64,000 nt of DNA from Alteriqipengyuania lutimaris (GCF_003363135.1 NZ_QRBB01000001.1:2516501-2580500); one strand, 5' to 3'; positions 45,847-55,144 are shown, counted from the first letter of the stretch. Notes: generated by a model not told the origin, from the letters alone. Translations and numbers: made by a program.

Positions 45847-46584
45847 TTACTGCTGGAGGCCTTCCAGCGCGACCGTTTCGCCCAGCCTGCCGATCACGGT
45901 TTCGCCCGCGATCACCCGCTGGCCCATCAGCACCTGGGGCGAGGTCCCTGCCGGCAGATAGAGATCGACCCGGCTGCCGAAACGGATCAGCCCGACCCGT
46001 TGCCCCGCCGCGACGATGTCGCCCGGCTTCACGAACGGCACGATCCGCCGCGCAAGCAGCCCGGCGATCTGCGTGATGCCCAGGATCACGCCGTCGCCGC
46101 GCTCGATCAGCAGATGCTGCCGCTCGTTCTCCTCGCTCGACTTGTCGAGCTCCGCATTCACGAACTTGCCCGGAACGTAGCTCATCCGGCCGATCGTGCC
46201 CGCGCAGGGGCTGCGGTTGATGTGCACGTCGAAGAGGCTGAGATAGATCGACACCCGCGTGAAGGGGCCGCGCCCCATGCCGCCATCGGCATCCTGGAAC
46301 TCGATCGGCGGATCGACCTGCGCGATCTGCGTCACCGTCCCGTCGGCAGGCGACAGGATCAGGTTTTCCCCGCGCGGCACCACCCGCTCGGGATCGCGGA
46401 AGAAGGCGAGGATGCACAGCGAGAGAAAGCCCAGCGGCCACGCGATCGTCTCCCACGCCAGCAGCGCGGCGATGAGAGAGATGCCAGCGCAGATCAGCGC
46501 ATATTTGCGCCCCTCGGGATGGACCGAGGGTAGCGCGGCACGCGCCTCTCCCCCGCCCTTGTTGTCCATGATCTCACCGGCCAC
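45847..46584 (-). CDS. psd: Phosphatidylserine decarboxylase (short proenzyme)
   Basis: 245 residues. It makes phosphatidylethanolamine. The proenzyme processing site is the GS in LIRFGSRVDLYLP, where the serine becomes the pyruvoyl group. Two hydrophobic segments near the N-terminus (YALICAGISLIAALLAW) anchor it. The form is the short type common in alphaproteobacteria. Start at GTG 46584 (GGAG 10 bases ahead) or ATG 46569. The synthase gene pssA, often its neighbour, is not here. Confidence 0.94.
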   Translation of the reverse strand: MAGEIMDNKGGGEARAALPSVHPEGRKYALICAGISLIAALLAWETIAWPLGFLSLCILAFFRDPERVVPRGENLILSPADGTVTQIAQVDPPIEFQDADGGMGRGPFTRVSIYLSLFDVHINRSPCAGTIGRMSYVPGKFVNAELDKSSEENERQHLLIERGDGVILGITQIAGLLARRIVPFVKPGDIVAAGQRVGLIRFGSRVDLYLPAGTSPQVLMGQRVIAGETVIGRLGETVALEGLQQ

Positions 46585-46644
46585 GGCGTGTCGCCTCCAC
46601 CCTGCGGTCCCGACGGATCGTGTGTTTCGTCATCGCGCCCACCA

Positions 46645-47790
46645 TCATTGCGCCCGCCGCACGAAGACCGCGCCTGCCGAATAGCCTGCGCCGAAGCTGC
46701 AGATCAGCCCGGTATCGCCTGCCGCCAGATCGTCTTGGTGGAGGTGGAACGCGATGATCGAGCCCGCGCTCGACGTATTGCCGTAGGTGTCGAGCACAGT
46801 CGGGCTTTCGTCCTCGTTCGCCTCGTGGCCCAGCACGCGCTGCGCGATCAGCCGGTTCATCCCCGCATTGGCCTGGTGCAGCCAGAGCCGCCGCAGCGCC
46901 TTGGGATCGAGCGACAGGGCTTGCGCCTCGGTCACGATCATCTCCGCCACCATCGGCACCACTTCCTTGAAGACCTTGCGCCCTTCCTGGACGAACAGCT
47001 TGTCGTCGCTGCCCATGGTCTCGGGCTCGGCGCGGTTGAGGAAGCCGAAATTGTTGCGGATATTGTTGGAAAAGACGGTCTTCAGCTTCGTGCCGAGAAT
47101 GTCCCAGTGGCCCGGGGGCGCAATCTCGGCATCCTCGACCAGCACGGCGGTCGCGACGTCGCCGAAGATGAAATGGCTGTCGCGGTCGCGCCAGTTGAGA
47201 TGCCCGCTGGTGATTTCGGGGCTGACGACCAGCACGCTCTTCGCATTGCCCGAGCGGATATAGTCCGCTGCGGTCTGGATGCCGAAGGTAGCGGAGGAGC
47301 ACGCGACGTTCATGTCGAAGGCGAAGCCGTCGATGCCCAGCGCCTGCTGGATCTCGATCGCCATTGCCGGATAGGGGCGCTGCATGTTCGATGCGGCGCA
47401 CAGCACCGCGTCGACATCGCTCGCCTCTCGCTCCGCCCGCGCCAGCGCATCGCGCGCGGCGGCGACTCCGATCTCGGCCATCATGGAAAGATCGTCGTTC
47501 CCGCGCGGCTCGTGGCGCGGTTCCATGATCGCAGGATCGATCAGCGGCGGCTTGTTGATGACGTGGCGCGCCTTGATCCCGCTCGCCTTCTCGATGAATT
47601 CGACCGAACTGTGCACCAGCGGCTCGACCTCGCCCGCCTCGATCGCGTCGGCATGCTCGGCATTGTGCCGGTCGACATAGGCGTTGAAGCTTTCCACCAG
47701 CTCTTCGTTGCTGATGCTGTCCGCCGGCGTGAATAGGCCGGTGGCGGAGATGACGGGCCGTCCCGCCCGGGGTGTATCGTGCGCACTCAT
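46645..47790 (-). CDS. Beta-ketoacyl-ACP synthase III homologue
   Basis: 381 residues from the ATG at 47790. The KAS III triad is complete: cysteine in NVACSSATFGIQ, histidine in WLHQANAGMNRLI, asparagine in YGNTSSAGS. It is longer than housekeeping FabH (about 320) because of an N-terminal insert (SFNAYVDRHNAEHADAIEAG). It resembles the FabH-like proteins often annotated as KAS III but acting on special or longer acyl groups. It is not in a fab operon; next to it are psd and tRNA-Tyr. The exact substrate is unknown. Confidence 0.88.
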   Translation of the reverse strand: MSAHDTPRAGRPVISATGLFTPADSISNEELVESFNAYVDRHNAEHADAIEAGEVEPLVHSSVEFIEKASGIKARHVINKPPLIDPAIMEPRHEPRGNDDLSMMAEIGVAAARDALARAEREASDVDAVLCAASNMQRPYPAMAIEIQQALGIDGFAFDMNVACSSATFGIQTAADYIRSGNAKSVLVVSPEITSGHLNWRDRDSHFIFGDVATAVLVEDAEIAPPGHWDILGTKLKTVFSNNIRNNFGFLNRAEPETMGSDDKLFVQEGRKVFKEVVPMVAEMIVTEAQALSLDPKALRRLWLHQANAGMNRLIAQRVLGHEANEDESPTVLDTYGNTSSAGSIIAFHLHQDDLAAGDTGLICSFGAGYSAGAVFVRRAQ

Positions 47791-47877
47791 TGTGGGAATG
47801 GGACTAGCCAAGCGCGCCATGCGCGGCAAGCCGGATGGCTTGGTGTTCCGGCTCGATCGCGTTCATCGGATGAGAAA

Positions 47878-47963
47878 TGGTGGACAGGGCTGGATTCGAA
47901 CCAGCGTACGCTTGCGCGGGCAGATTTACAGTCTGCTGCCTTTAACCACTCGGCCACCTGTCC
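47878..47963 (-). tRNA. tRNA-Tyr (GTA)
   Basis: The minus strand gives acceptor GGACAGG/CCTGTCC, D-arm GCCGAGTGGTTAAAGGC, anticodon arm GCAGA-CTGTAAA-TCTGC with anticodon GTA, a long variable arm (CCGCGCAAGCGTACG region) as in class II tRNA, T-arm CTGGTTCGAATCCAG, A73 and an encoded CCA. Confidence 0.97.
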
Positions 47964-48091
47964 ACAGGGTCGGTTTGCTTGGAGCAATGCAAGAAACGGA
48001 GCGCCCGTTCCGGGGCGACCGATTGCCGAGGTGCGCCCCTTTGAAGAACCTGTGCTTGCCTGTCAATGGCCGTGCTGGCAGGGCGGCTGCC

Positions 48092-48886
48092 ATGGCAAAA
48101 CCGGAAAGAAAGAAGCCCCTGCGCGGTCGTGCGGGGCGAATGAAGGGCGGACGCGGCAGCGGGCGCGCAAGTACGGGTCAGGTGCGGCTGTGGGGCCGCC
48201 ACGCGGTCGAGGCCGCGCTCCTGAATCCGGAGCGCAAGCATCGCAAGCTTTGGGCGACGCGCGAGGGGATCGAATCGCTCGACGGCGAACTGCCGCCCGA
48301 TTTCCCGATCGAATATGCCGATACCGGCGATCTCGACCGGCTGGTGGCGCGCGACGCGCCGCATCAGGGGCTCGTCCTCGAATGCGCGGCGCTGGAGGAA
48401 CGCGACCTGATCGAAGCGATCCAGGCTGCGCCCGGCCGGCCGGTCGTCGTGCTCGACCAGGTGACCGACCCGCATAATGTCGGCGCGATCCTGCGTTCCG
48501 CCGCGGCCTTCGATGCTGCCGCCATCGTGACGCAGGACCGGCACTCCCCGCCCGAAAGCGGCGTGGTGGCCAAGTCCGCCTCGGGCGCGCTCGAGAGCGT
48601 GCCGTGGGTGCGGGTCGTCAATCTCGCCCGCGCGCTCGACGATCTGACCGCGCACGGGTTCTGGCGAATCGGAATGGCGGGCGAGGCCGAAATGACGCTG
48701 GCGCAGGCCATGCCCACCGGGCCGATCGCAATCGTCATGGGGGCCGAGGGTGCAGGCCTGCGGCACAATATCGCGGGCCATTGCGACGCGCTGGCGAAGC
48801 TGCCGATTTCGGACCGGATCGAAAGCCTCAACGTATCGAACGCCGCAGCGATCGCGCTCTACGCGCTGGCGACGCGCGAGGGCTGA
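48092..48886 (+). CDS. rlmB: 23S rRNA (guanosine-2251-2'-O)-methyltransferase RlmB, SpoU family
   Basis: 264 residues. A very basic N-terminal tail (KPERKKPLRGRAGRMKGGRG) precedes the L30e-like substrate domain (GRHAVEAALLNPERK) and the knotted SpoU methyltransferase domain: motif 1 LDQVTDPHNVGAILRSA, motif 2 IVMGAEGAGLR, motif 3 IESLNVSNAAAIALY. It methylates the peptidyl-transferase P-loop of 23S rRNA. RlmB is preferred over TrmH because of the L30e domain; another rRNA or tRNA target cannot be excluded. Confidence 0.9.
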   Translation: MAKPERKKPLRGRAGRMKGGRGSGRASTGQVRLWGRHAVEAALLNPERKHRKLWATREGIESLDGELPPDFPIEYADTGDLDRLVARDAPHQGLVLECAALEERDLIEAIQAAPGRPVVVLDQVTDPHNVGAILRSAAAFDAAAIVTQDRHSPPESGVVAKSASGALESVPWVRVVNLARALDDLTAHGFWRIGMAGEAEMTLAQAMPTGPIAIVMGAEGAGLRHNIAGHCDALAKLPISDRIESLNVSNAAAIALYALATREG

Positions 48887-48920
48887 TCGCCCCGCGCGCG
48901 CACATCTGCCAAAGACACAA

Positions 48921-48957
48921 AAAAGCCCCGTCGATCCACCACTCGACGGGGCTTTTT
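48921..48957. terminator. Bidirectional intrinsic terminator between rlmB and hupB
   Basis: AAAAGCCCCGTCGA ... TCGACGGGGCTTTTT forms an 11-pair stem with T-runs on both strands, between the convergent rlmB and hupB. Confidence 0.9.
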
Positions 48958-49004
48958 CTGTATCGGCGCCCCGCCGAAGCGGGGCGCGAAGACCCGCGAA
49001 GGCC

Positions 49005-49277
49005 TTAGTTCACGGCATCCTTGAGGCCCTTGCCAGCCTTGAACTTGGGCTGGTTGGAAGCCTTGATTTCCATCGGTTCGCCGGTGCGCGGGTTGCGCCC
49101 GGTCGAAGCCTTGCGCTTGGCAACCGAGAACGTGCCGAAACCGACGAGCCGAACCTCTTCGCCACCGGCGAGGGCCTTCTGGATCGCGTCGAACACGCCT
49201 TCCACGGCGTTCGAAGCGTCGTTCTTGGAAAGGCCGCAGGATTCGGCAACGGTGCCGATCAGTTCATTCTTGTTCAT
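49005..49277 (-). CDS. hupB: DNA-binding protein HU
   Basis: 90 residues. The start MNKNELIGTVAESCGLSK and the DNA-binding arm GRNPRTGEPMEIKAS are typical. HU bends and compacts DNA. It lies downstream of lon on the same strand, a conserved lon-hup order, with a 200-base gap that holds TTGACA (49363-49368 on the minus strand) as a possible own -35 box. Confidence 0.96.
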   Translation of the reverse strand: MNKNELIGTVAESCGLSKNDASNAVEGVFDAIQKALAGGEEVRLVGFGTFSVAKRKASTGRNPRTGEPMEIKASNQPKFKAGKGLKDAVN

Positions 49278-49477
49278 TAGGAAAAACCCCTCAGTCCCAG
49301 ACTTTAAAATGTGGTGATCCGCGTGATGCGAATGACCCCACCTGAAACCTTCGTCACGAGTCTGTCAAAGGCATTCTTGCAGAAAAGCGCGGAATTGAGG
49401 GATTTCTTCCTTGATATGCATTAACCTTGTGGAAAAACCCGGCCCATTACGGGAACATCTCGAGAACGCATCGGACA

Positions 49478-51874
49478 TCAATGAGTGGTCTGGCCGCTCT
49501 CCGCGTAGGGCGGACCGGCGACCGGCTGGCTCGCGAGATCGTCCGCCTCGGTCCATTCGATGGCCTCGGGCACCCGGACGAGCGCATGCGCGAGCACTTC
49601 GTCGACATGGCTCACCGGCACGATCTCGACCCCTTCCGTGATCCGGTCGGGAATGTCGGCCAGGTCCTTCACGTTCTCTTCGGGGATCAGCACCTTGGGA
49701 ATACCGCCGCGCCGTGCAGCCAGCAGCTTTTCCTTCAGCCCGCCGATCGCGAGCACGCGGCCCCGTAGCGTGACCTCGCCCGTCATCGCGATATCGGGCC
49801 GGACGGGCACGCCCGCCAGCGTCGAGACGATGGAGGTCACCATGCCGACACCCGCACTCGGCCCGTCCTTGGGCACCGCGCCTTCGGGCAGGTGGATGTG
49901 GATGTTCTTGCGGCGGAAGATCGACGGCTTGATGCCGTAGGCGGGCGCCCTCGCCTTCACGAAGCTGAAGGCGGCGGCGACGCTTTCGTTCATCACCTCG
50001 CCCAGCTTGCCGGTCGTCTTGATCTCGCCCTTGCCCGGCGTGGTGACGCTTTCGATGGTCAGCAGTTCGCCGCCCACCTGCGTCCACGCGAGCCCGGTGA
50101 CGGCACCGATCTGCGCTTCCTTTTCCGCCAGACCATGCTTGTGCTTGCGCACCCCGGCGAACTCGCCGAGGTTTTCGGGCGTGATCTCGACGCTGGTGGC
50201 CTGCTTTTCGAGGATCTTGCGCAAGCTCTTGCGCGCCAGCTTGGCGATCTCGCGCTCCAGCGTGCGCACCCCGGCCTCGCGCGTGTAATAGCGGATCAGG
50301 TCGCGCAGCGCGTCGTCGGAAAGCGAGAACTCGCCTTCCTCCAGCCCGTGGTCGGCAATCTGCTTGGGCAGGAGGTGGGACCTGGCGATCTCCACCTTCT
50401 CGTCCTCGGTATAGCCTTCCAGCCGGATGATCTCCATCCGGTCGAGCAGCGGCTGCGGCAGGTCGAGCGTGTTGGCGGTGCACACGAACATGATGTCCGA
50501 CAGGTCGAAATCGACCTCCAGATAGTGGTCCTGGAAACGTGCGTTCTGTTCGGGGTCGAGCACTTCGAGCAGCGCCGAGGCGGGATCGCCCCGGAAATCC
50601 TGGCCCAGCTTGTCGATCTCGTCGAGCAGGAAGAGCGGATTGGTGGTGCCCGCCTTGGTCAGGTTCTTGACGATCTTGCCCGGCATCGAGCCGATATAGG
50701 TGCGGCGATGGCCGCGAATTTCGGATTCGTCGCGCACGCCGCCTAATGACTGGCGCACGAATGCGCGGCCCGTCGCGCGCGCGATCGACTTGCCGAGGCT
50801 GGTCTTGCCGACGCCCGGAGGGCCGACGAGGCACAGGATCGGCCCCTTCAGCTTGTTGGTCCGCGCCTGCACCGCGAGATATTCGATGATCCGCTCCTTC
50901 ACCTTCTCGAGCGCGTAGTGATCGTCGTCGAGGATGGTCTGCGCCGCCTCGATATCGCGGTTGAGCTCGCTCTCCTCGCCCCATGGCAGGTCGAGCAGCA
51001 CGTCGAGATAGTTGCGGATGACGGTGGCTTCGGCGCTCATCGGCTGCATCGCCTTGAGCTTCTTGAGCTCGCTTTCGGCCTTCGCGCGCGCCTCTTCCGA
51101 CAGTTCGAGCTTCTCGATCTTTTCCTGCAGCTCGGCGATTTCGTCGCCCTCGCCGCCCTCGCCCGAACCGCCCAGCTCGGTTTGGATCGCCTTGAGCTGT
51201 TCGTTGAGGTAATATTCGCGCTGCGTCTTCTCCATCTGCCGCTTCACGCGGCCGCGGATCCGGCGCTCCACCTGCAGCACCGACAGCTCGCCTTCCATGA
51301 AGTTGAGCAGCATTTCGAGCCGCTTGCGCGGATCGGGCTCGGTCAGCAGGGCCTGCTTGTCGGTCACCTTGATGTTGAGCGCGGCGGACACGGCGTCGGC
51401 CAGCGCGCCCGCATCGTCGACATCGCTCAGCTCTTCGGCCGCGCCTTCGTTCTTCTTGGACAGCGCGGAATATTCGGCGAACTGCTCGACCACCGAACGC
51501 ATCAGCGCGGTGACCTCGCTGCCCGAGACGGTCATCTGCTCGACGGCGCGCACTTCCGCGATGGTCAGGTCGCCCTCATCATGCAGCGCGGTCAGATGCG
51601 CGCGGCTCGCGCCCTCGACCAGCACGCGGACCGTGCCGTCGGGCATCTTGAGCATCTGGAGGACCTGCGCGACCACGCCGACATCGTAGAGGTCCGAACC
51701 ATCGGGCTCGTCGCAGGATGGATCGAGCTGGGCGAGCAGGAACACGTCCTTGTCGCCTTCCATCGCCGCTTCGAGCGCGGCGACGGACTTTTCGCGCCCG
51801 ACGAAGATCGGCACGACCATGCCGGGGAACACCACGATGTCGCGCAGGGGAAGCAGGGGATAACGTTGAGTCAT
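49478..51874 (-). CDS. lon: ATP-dependent protease Lon
   Basis: 798 residues with all three Lon parts: N-terminal substrate domain (YPLLPLRDIVVFPGMVVPIF) to about 300, AAA+ domain with Walker A GPPGVGKTSL and Walker B FLLDEIDK, and the C-terminal serine-lysine protease with the nucleophile in KDGPSAGVGM and the lysine further on. It degrades damaged and regulatory proteins (in Caulobacter, DnaA, CcrM and SciP). The upstream 457-base region has unusual repeats. Confidence 0.97.
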   Translation of the reverse strand: MTQRYPLLPLRDIVVFPGMVVPIFVGREKSVAALEAAMEGDKDVFLLAQLDPSCDEPDGSDLYDVGVVAQVLQMLKMPDGTVRVLVEGASRAHLTALHDEGDLTIAEVRAVEQMTVSGSEVTALMRSVVEQFAEYSALSKKNEGAAEELSDVDDAGALADAVSAALNIKVTDKQALLTEPDPRKRLEMLLNFMEGELSVLQVERRIRGRVKRQMEKTQREYYLNEQLKAIQTELGGSGEGGEGDEIAELQEKIEKLELSEEARAKAESELKKLKAMQPMSAEATVIRNYLDVLLDLPWGEESELNRDIEAAQTILDDDHYALEKVKERIIEYLAVQARTNKLKGPILCLVGPPGVGKTSLGKSIARATGRAFVRQSLGGVRDESEIRGHRRTYIGSMPGKIVKNLTKAGTTNPLFLLDEIDKLGQDFRGDPASALLEVLDPEQNARFQDHYLEVDFDLSDIMFVCTANTLDLPQPLLDRMEIIRLEGYTEDEKVEIARSHLLPKQIADHGLEEGEFSLSDDALRDLIRYYTREAGVRTLEREIAKLARKSLRKILEKQATSVEITPENLGEFAGVRKHKHGLAEKEAQIGAVTGLAWTQVGGELLTIESVTTPGKGEIKTTGKLGEVMNESVAAAFSFVKARAPAYGIKPSIFRRKNIHIHLPEGAVPKDGPSAGVGMVTSIVSTLAGVPVRPDIAMTGEVTLRGRVLAIGGLKEKLLAARRGGIPKVLIPEENVKDLADIPDRITEGVEIVPVSHVDEVLAHALVRVPEAIEWTEADDLASQPVAGPPYAESGQTTH

Positions 51875-52138
51875 ATGTATCTTTTAGCGCACGGATTGGT
51901 CGCGCGCCCGTCCTTGAGCCAGAATATGGGTCGAACCCCGGGCGCCTGCAATGGCAGGCAGCGGCGAGCTGTGGATGCGCCCCGGTGGGGGACCGCAGGG
52001 CTGCTCGCTCCGCCTTCGGGCTTTCCTACAGCGAACCGCGCCGGTAGCCTTCTCCCCGGCTCCTTCTCATTGTCGCTCGAAACGCCGAAAAACCCGTGGT
52101 CGCGCGCGGGAGGTATGCCACGCCGATTGCGGCCCGGC

Positions 52139-52180
52139 GCGTTAAAGAAATCGCGTTAGAAAAATCGCGCGCAAAAATGC
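52139..52180. repeat. Three 14-base direct repeats upstream of lon
   Basis: GCGTTAAAGAAATC, GCGTTAGAAAAATC and GCGCGCAAAAATGC stand head to tail at 52139, 52153 and 52167. The first two differ at two positions; the third is degenerate. The A-tracts are spaced 14 bases apart in an otherwise GC-rich region. Confidence 0.6.
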
Positions 52181-52232
52181 GAATCTGTCACCCAAAGCAT
52201 GCCAAACCCTTGTGGGGTAACGCAAAATTCAG

Positions 52233-52270
52233 GGTGACACGTGGGTGACACGTGTCACCCGCGTCACCCT
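52233..52270. repeat. Nested palindrome of GGGTGACA half-sites
   Basis: The core GGGTGACACGTGTCACCC (52244-52261) is a perfect 18-base palindrome. Outside it, another GGGTGACACG (52233) and an inverted CGTCACCC (52263-52270) extend the symmetry with one mismatch. A fifth copy TGTCACCC lies at 52186-52193. It could be an operator, or an RNA hairpin ending the dnaX-ybaB transcript. Confidence 0.65.
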
Positions 52271-52331
52271 CGGCACGCAGGATACCCGCGCGCTCCGCCC
52301 GATCGGGGTTACACCCTGTTCGGGGCGCCCT

Positions 52332-52673
52332 TCAGCCCATGCCGGGCAGGTTGAAGCCGGGGGGCAGGCCCATACTGCCCTGAATCTTCTGCATTTCCTC
52401 GTTCGAAACGCGATCCGCCTTGCCGCGCGCATCGTTGAACGCGGCGGTGACGAGATCCTCGACCATCTGCTTTTCTTCGGGCTTCATCAGGCTCTCATCG
52501 ATATTGACGCCCATGATCCGGCCGCGCGCGGAGCACTTCACGGTGACGAGGCCGCCGCCCGCGGTGCCTTCGACCTCGATCGCGTCGAGCTTGGTCTGCA
52601 TCTCGCCCATCTGGTTCTGGATCGTCTCGGCGGCCTGCTGCGCGGCGGCCATCATCTCTTCCATCGATTTCAT
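52332..52673 (-). CDS. ybaB: Nucleoid-associated protein YbaB/EbfC
   Basis: 113 residues. Helical tweezer-like dimer; family blocks QNQMGEMQTKLDAIEVEG and GGGLVTVKCSARGRIMGVNID are present. It binds DNA without strong sequence preference. The ATG at 52673 overlaps the dnaX stop (ATGA), the conserved dnaX-ybaB pair. The C-terminus ends in GLPPGFNLPGMG. Confidence 0.95.
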   Translation of the reverse strand: MKSMEEMMAAAQQAAETIQNQMGEMQTKLDAIEVEGTAGGGLVTVKCSARGRIMGVNIDESLMKPEEKQMVEDLVTAAFNDARGKADRVSNEEMQKIQGSMGLPPGFNLPGMG

Positions 52674-54475
52674 GCTTGCTTGCTCCATTGGCGGGGGTTG
52701 GCACTGGCGGCCCGCTCCTTTTCGTCGAGCAGTTCCGCCTGGGGGAAGGCGGCGCGCGCCGCCTGCATCAGCGGGTGATCTTCCACGGCCCGGCGCGCAG
52801 CTGCGGCCTCGGCCTGCGCGGCCTCGGCCATGCTCGGCGGCGCTGCGGGGTCGGACACCTCGGTCAGGACCCACGCGCGGCCGGTCGCCTTGCCCAGCGC
52901 GCTGCGCAGCTCGGCCTCGATCTTGTCGGTGAATTCGGGAGCGCGCGCGAAGGTGATCGCGCCATCTTCGAGCGCGACGACCCGCATCTGCAGGCGCATG
53001 ATGCTGGCCGCGATATATTCGCCCGCATCCTCCACTTTCTCGACGAGCGCGGCGAAATCGGCGGGCGCGGAGCGGGCCGGCGCACTGGCCGTCGGTCCGG
53101 GAGCAGGCGCGGCGGAGCCGGTCTCGGCCGAGGCGGCGGGCATATCCTTCGCCAGCTCCTCCAGCCGCTTGACCAGCGATCCGGGGTCCGGCGCATCGGC
53201 GGCGTGGATCAGCCGCAGCAGCGCCATCTGCGCGGAAACCAGCGGATCGGGCGCGGTCTTGACCTCGTCGTAGCCTTTCAGGAGCAGCTGCCATAACCGG
53301 TGCAGCTGGCCCGGCGTCAGCCGCTCGGCCCAGTCGGACAGCGCGCCGCGCTCTTCCTCTCCGGCGAGGTCGGGCATCGCCCCGCCGATCTGCATCACGG
53401 TGATCCGGTGGACGATCTCCATCAGCGAACGGACCAGCGCGAGCGGTTCGACGCCCAGCGCATACTGGTCCGCCACCGCGTCGAGCATCGCCTTGGGCTC
53501 GCCCTCCAGGATGCAGCCGAGCAGGCGGCGCTGCGCCCCCGCTTCTGCCAAGCCCAGCATGTCGCGCACCCGCGCGGCGGTGACCATGCTGCCGCCCTCG
53601 GCGCCTTCGTCCAGATCGGCATGCGCAATCGCCTGGTCGAGGATCGACAGACCGTCGCGGACCGATCCTTCGGCCGCCGCCGCGACCAGCGCCAGCGCCT
53701 CGTCCTCGGCCTCGACGCCTTCCTGTTCGCACACCCATGCGAAATGCTGGGCCAGCCGCTCGGTCGGGATGCGGCGCAGGTCGAAGCGTTGCGTACGGCT
53801 GAGCACCGTGACCGGCAGCTTGTCGACCTCGGTGGTCGCGAAGAGGAACTTCACATGGGCAGGCGGTTCCTCAAGTGTCTTGAGCAAGGCATTGAAAGCA
53901 TTGCGAGACAGCATGTGGACTTCGTCGATGATGTAGATCTTGTAGCGCGCGCTGACCGCGGCGTAACGCACCGCCTCGATGATCTCGCGCACGTCGTCGA
54001 CGCCGGTATGGCTGGCCGCGTCCATCTCGATCACGTCGATATGGCGCCCCTCCGCGATCGCGCGGCAAGGCTCGCACACGCCGCAGGGATCGATCGTCGG
54101 CCCGCCCTCGCCATCGGGCCCGATGCAGTTCAGCGCCTTGGCGATCAGCCGCGCGGTGGAGGTCTTCCCGACCCCGCGCACGCCGGTCATCAGGAAGGCA
54201 TGCGCCAGCCGGTCGCGCCGGATCGCATTGGCCAGCGTCTGGACCATCGGCTCCTGACCGATGAGCTGGCTGAAGGTCTGCGGCCGATATTTGCGCGCGA
54301 GCACGCGGTAGGGCTGCGCCGGGTCGGCTGCTGGCGCGGGTGAGGTTGCGGGTGCTGGAGCGGAAGGCTGCGGCTTCGGCTCGGCGTCCCCGAACATCGC
54401 GTTTTGCCCCGCGGCCTCGAGTTCGGCGGCGGAGGGCGCTTCGGTATCGCTATCGGGAAGATCGGAATCGGACAT
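52670..54475 (-). CDS. dnaX: DNA polymerase III subunit tau/gamma
   Basis: 601 residues. The clamp-loader AAA+ domain has Walker A GVRGVGKTSTAR, a zinc-binding cysteine cluster (CGVCEPC with a neighbouring C), Walker B-type YIIDEVHML and sensor TTEVDKLP. The C-terminal tau region (SETGSAAPAPG linker, then LVEKVEDAGEYIAASIMRLQMRVV) would bind the polymerase alpha subunit. I see no slippery A-run that would make a separate gamma form by frameshift. An acidic, proline-rich N-terminal extension of about 45 residues precedes the core. Confidence 0.95.
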   Translation of the reverse strand: MSDSDLPDSDTEAPSAAELEAAGQNAMFGDAEPKPQPSAPAPATSPAPAADPAQPYRVLARKYRPQTFSQLIGQEPMVQTLANAIRRDRLAHAFLMTGVRGVGKTSTARLIAKALNCIGPDGEGGPTIDPCGVCEPCRAIAEGRHIDVIEMDAASHTGVDDVREIIEAVRYAAVSARYKIYIIDEVHMLSRNAFNALLKTLEEPPAHVKFLFATTEVDKLPVTVLSRTQRFDLRRIPTERLAQHFAWVCEQEGVEAEDEALALVAAAAEGSVRDGLSILDQAIAHADLDEGAEGGSMVTAARVRDMLGLAEAGAQRRLLGCILEGEPKAMLDAVADQYALGVEPLALVRSLMEIVHRITVMQIGGAMPDLAGEEERGALSDWAERLTPGQLHRLWQLLLKGYDEVKTAPDPLVSAQMALLRLIHAADAPDPGSLVKRLEELAKDMPAASAETGSAAPAPGPTASAPARSAPADFAALVEKVEDAGEYIAASIMRLQMRVVALEDGAITFARAPEFTDKIEAELRSALGKATGRAWVLTEVSDPAAPPSMAEAAQAEAAAARRAVEDHPLMQAARAAFPQAELLDEKERAASANPRQWSKQA

Positions 54476-54567
54476 GAGACATCAATCTAGGCGCGGCAGC
54501 CCGCTTTGTCGAAGCTTGACTTTTAGGTTTCAATCCGCAACCTACTGGCTTTCAGGGGAACATGGCC

Positions 54568-55050
54568 ATGGGTGTTATCGCCGGACGCAAGACCGCTGCA
54601 TTTTCCGGCCCGCTGGTGGTGTTCGTCATCGGGATGCGGATCAACCATTTCCACAAGATCGGCCAATGGCTCCCCGTGATGCGGGCCATGCCGCCGATGC
54701 TGGAGGAGCTCGCCAGCAACCCCGAAAGCGGGTTCCTCGGTTCGCAAAACCTGCTCGCGGGCCTGCGCCAGGTCTGCCTGCTGCAATACTGGCGCGATTT
54801 CGACAGTCTGGAGGCCTACGCCCGCTCGCGCGACCAGCAGCACTGGCCCGCATGGGTCGCCTTCAACAAGCGGGTCGGCAGCGATGGCACGGTCGGAATT
54901 TTCCACGAGACCTATGCCGTCGATGGCGGACGCTACGAGACGGTCTACGCCAACATGCCCGAATGGGGCCTGGGCAAGGTCGCGGGACTGCGAGACGCGA
55001 GCGGATCGCGCAACGAGGCGCGCTCGCGCATGAAAGCTACCGCAGAATAG
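54568..55050 (+). CDS. DUF4188-family protein
   Basis: 160 residues from the ATG at 54568, which has AGGGGAA about 8 bases ahead; an ATG at 54562 is the alternative. The blocks VVFVIGMRINHFHKIGQWLPVMRAMPPML (start) and YWRDFDSLEAYARS follow the DUF4188 family, a ferredoxin-like alpha-beta barrel related to small monooxygenases. The function is unknown. It is divergent from dnaX and convergent with the SRP RNA, whose 3' end directly follows its stop. Confidence 0.8.
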   Translation: MGVIAGRKTAAFSGPLVVFVIGMRINHFHKIGQWLPVMRAMPPMLEELASNPESGFLGSQNLLAGLRQVCLLQYWRDFDSLEAYARSRDQQHWPAWVAFNKRVGSDGTVGIFHETYAVDGGRYETVYANMPEWGLGKVAGLRDASGSRNEARSRMKATAE

Positions 55051-55144
55051 GAAAAGGAGCCGAGCGACCCGCCGCAATTCACCTGGGCTGCTTCCTTCCG
55101 GACCTGACCCGGTGAGCGAACGCAAACGTCCACCCGACTCCCGC
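55051..55144 (-). ncRNA. ffs: Signal recognition particle RNA (4.5S, small type)
   Basis: The minus strand holds the universal SRP domain IV core: GGTCAGGTCCGGAAGGAAGC followed by AGCCC, with the GGAA tetraloop and symmetric and asymmetric loops. The flanks GGGAGTCGGG ... GGCTCC can pair to close the rod, and TTTT ends it. Ends are estimated. It lies near dnaX-ybaB, a common bacterial location. It would bind Ffh and pair with FtsY (19.5 kb). Confidence 0.93.

Larger units (their letters stand above)
51875..52331. other. Gene-free region upstream of lon with repeat clusters
   Basis: The 457 bases hold no convincing gene. The half near lon is GC-rich. At 52139-52180 is an A-rich block of three 14-base direct repeats, and at 52186-52270 five copies of GGGTGACA or its inverse. 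The lon promoter should lie here; I could not assign its boxes. Confidence 0.55.

Noticed and set aside
52670..54475. Programmed frameshift in dnaX making a gamma subunit
   Set aside because: No A-rich slippery run is present in the tau region; the GC-rich sequence gives no support.
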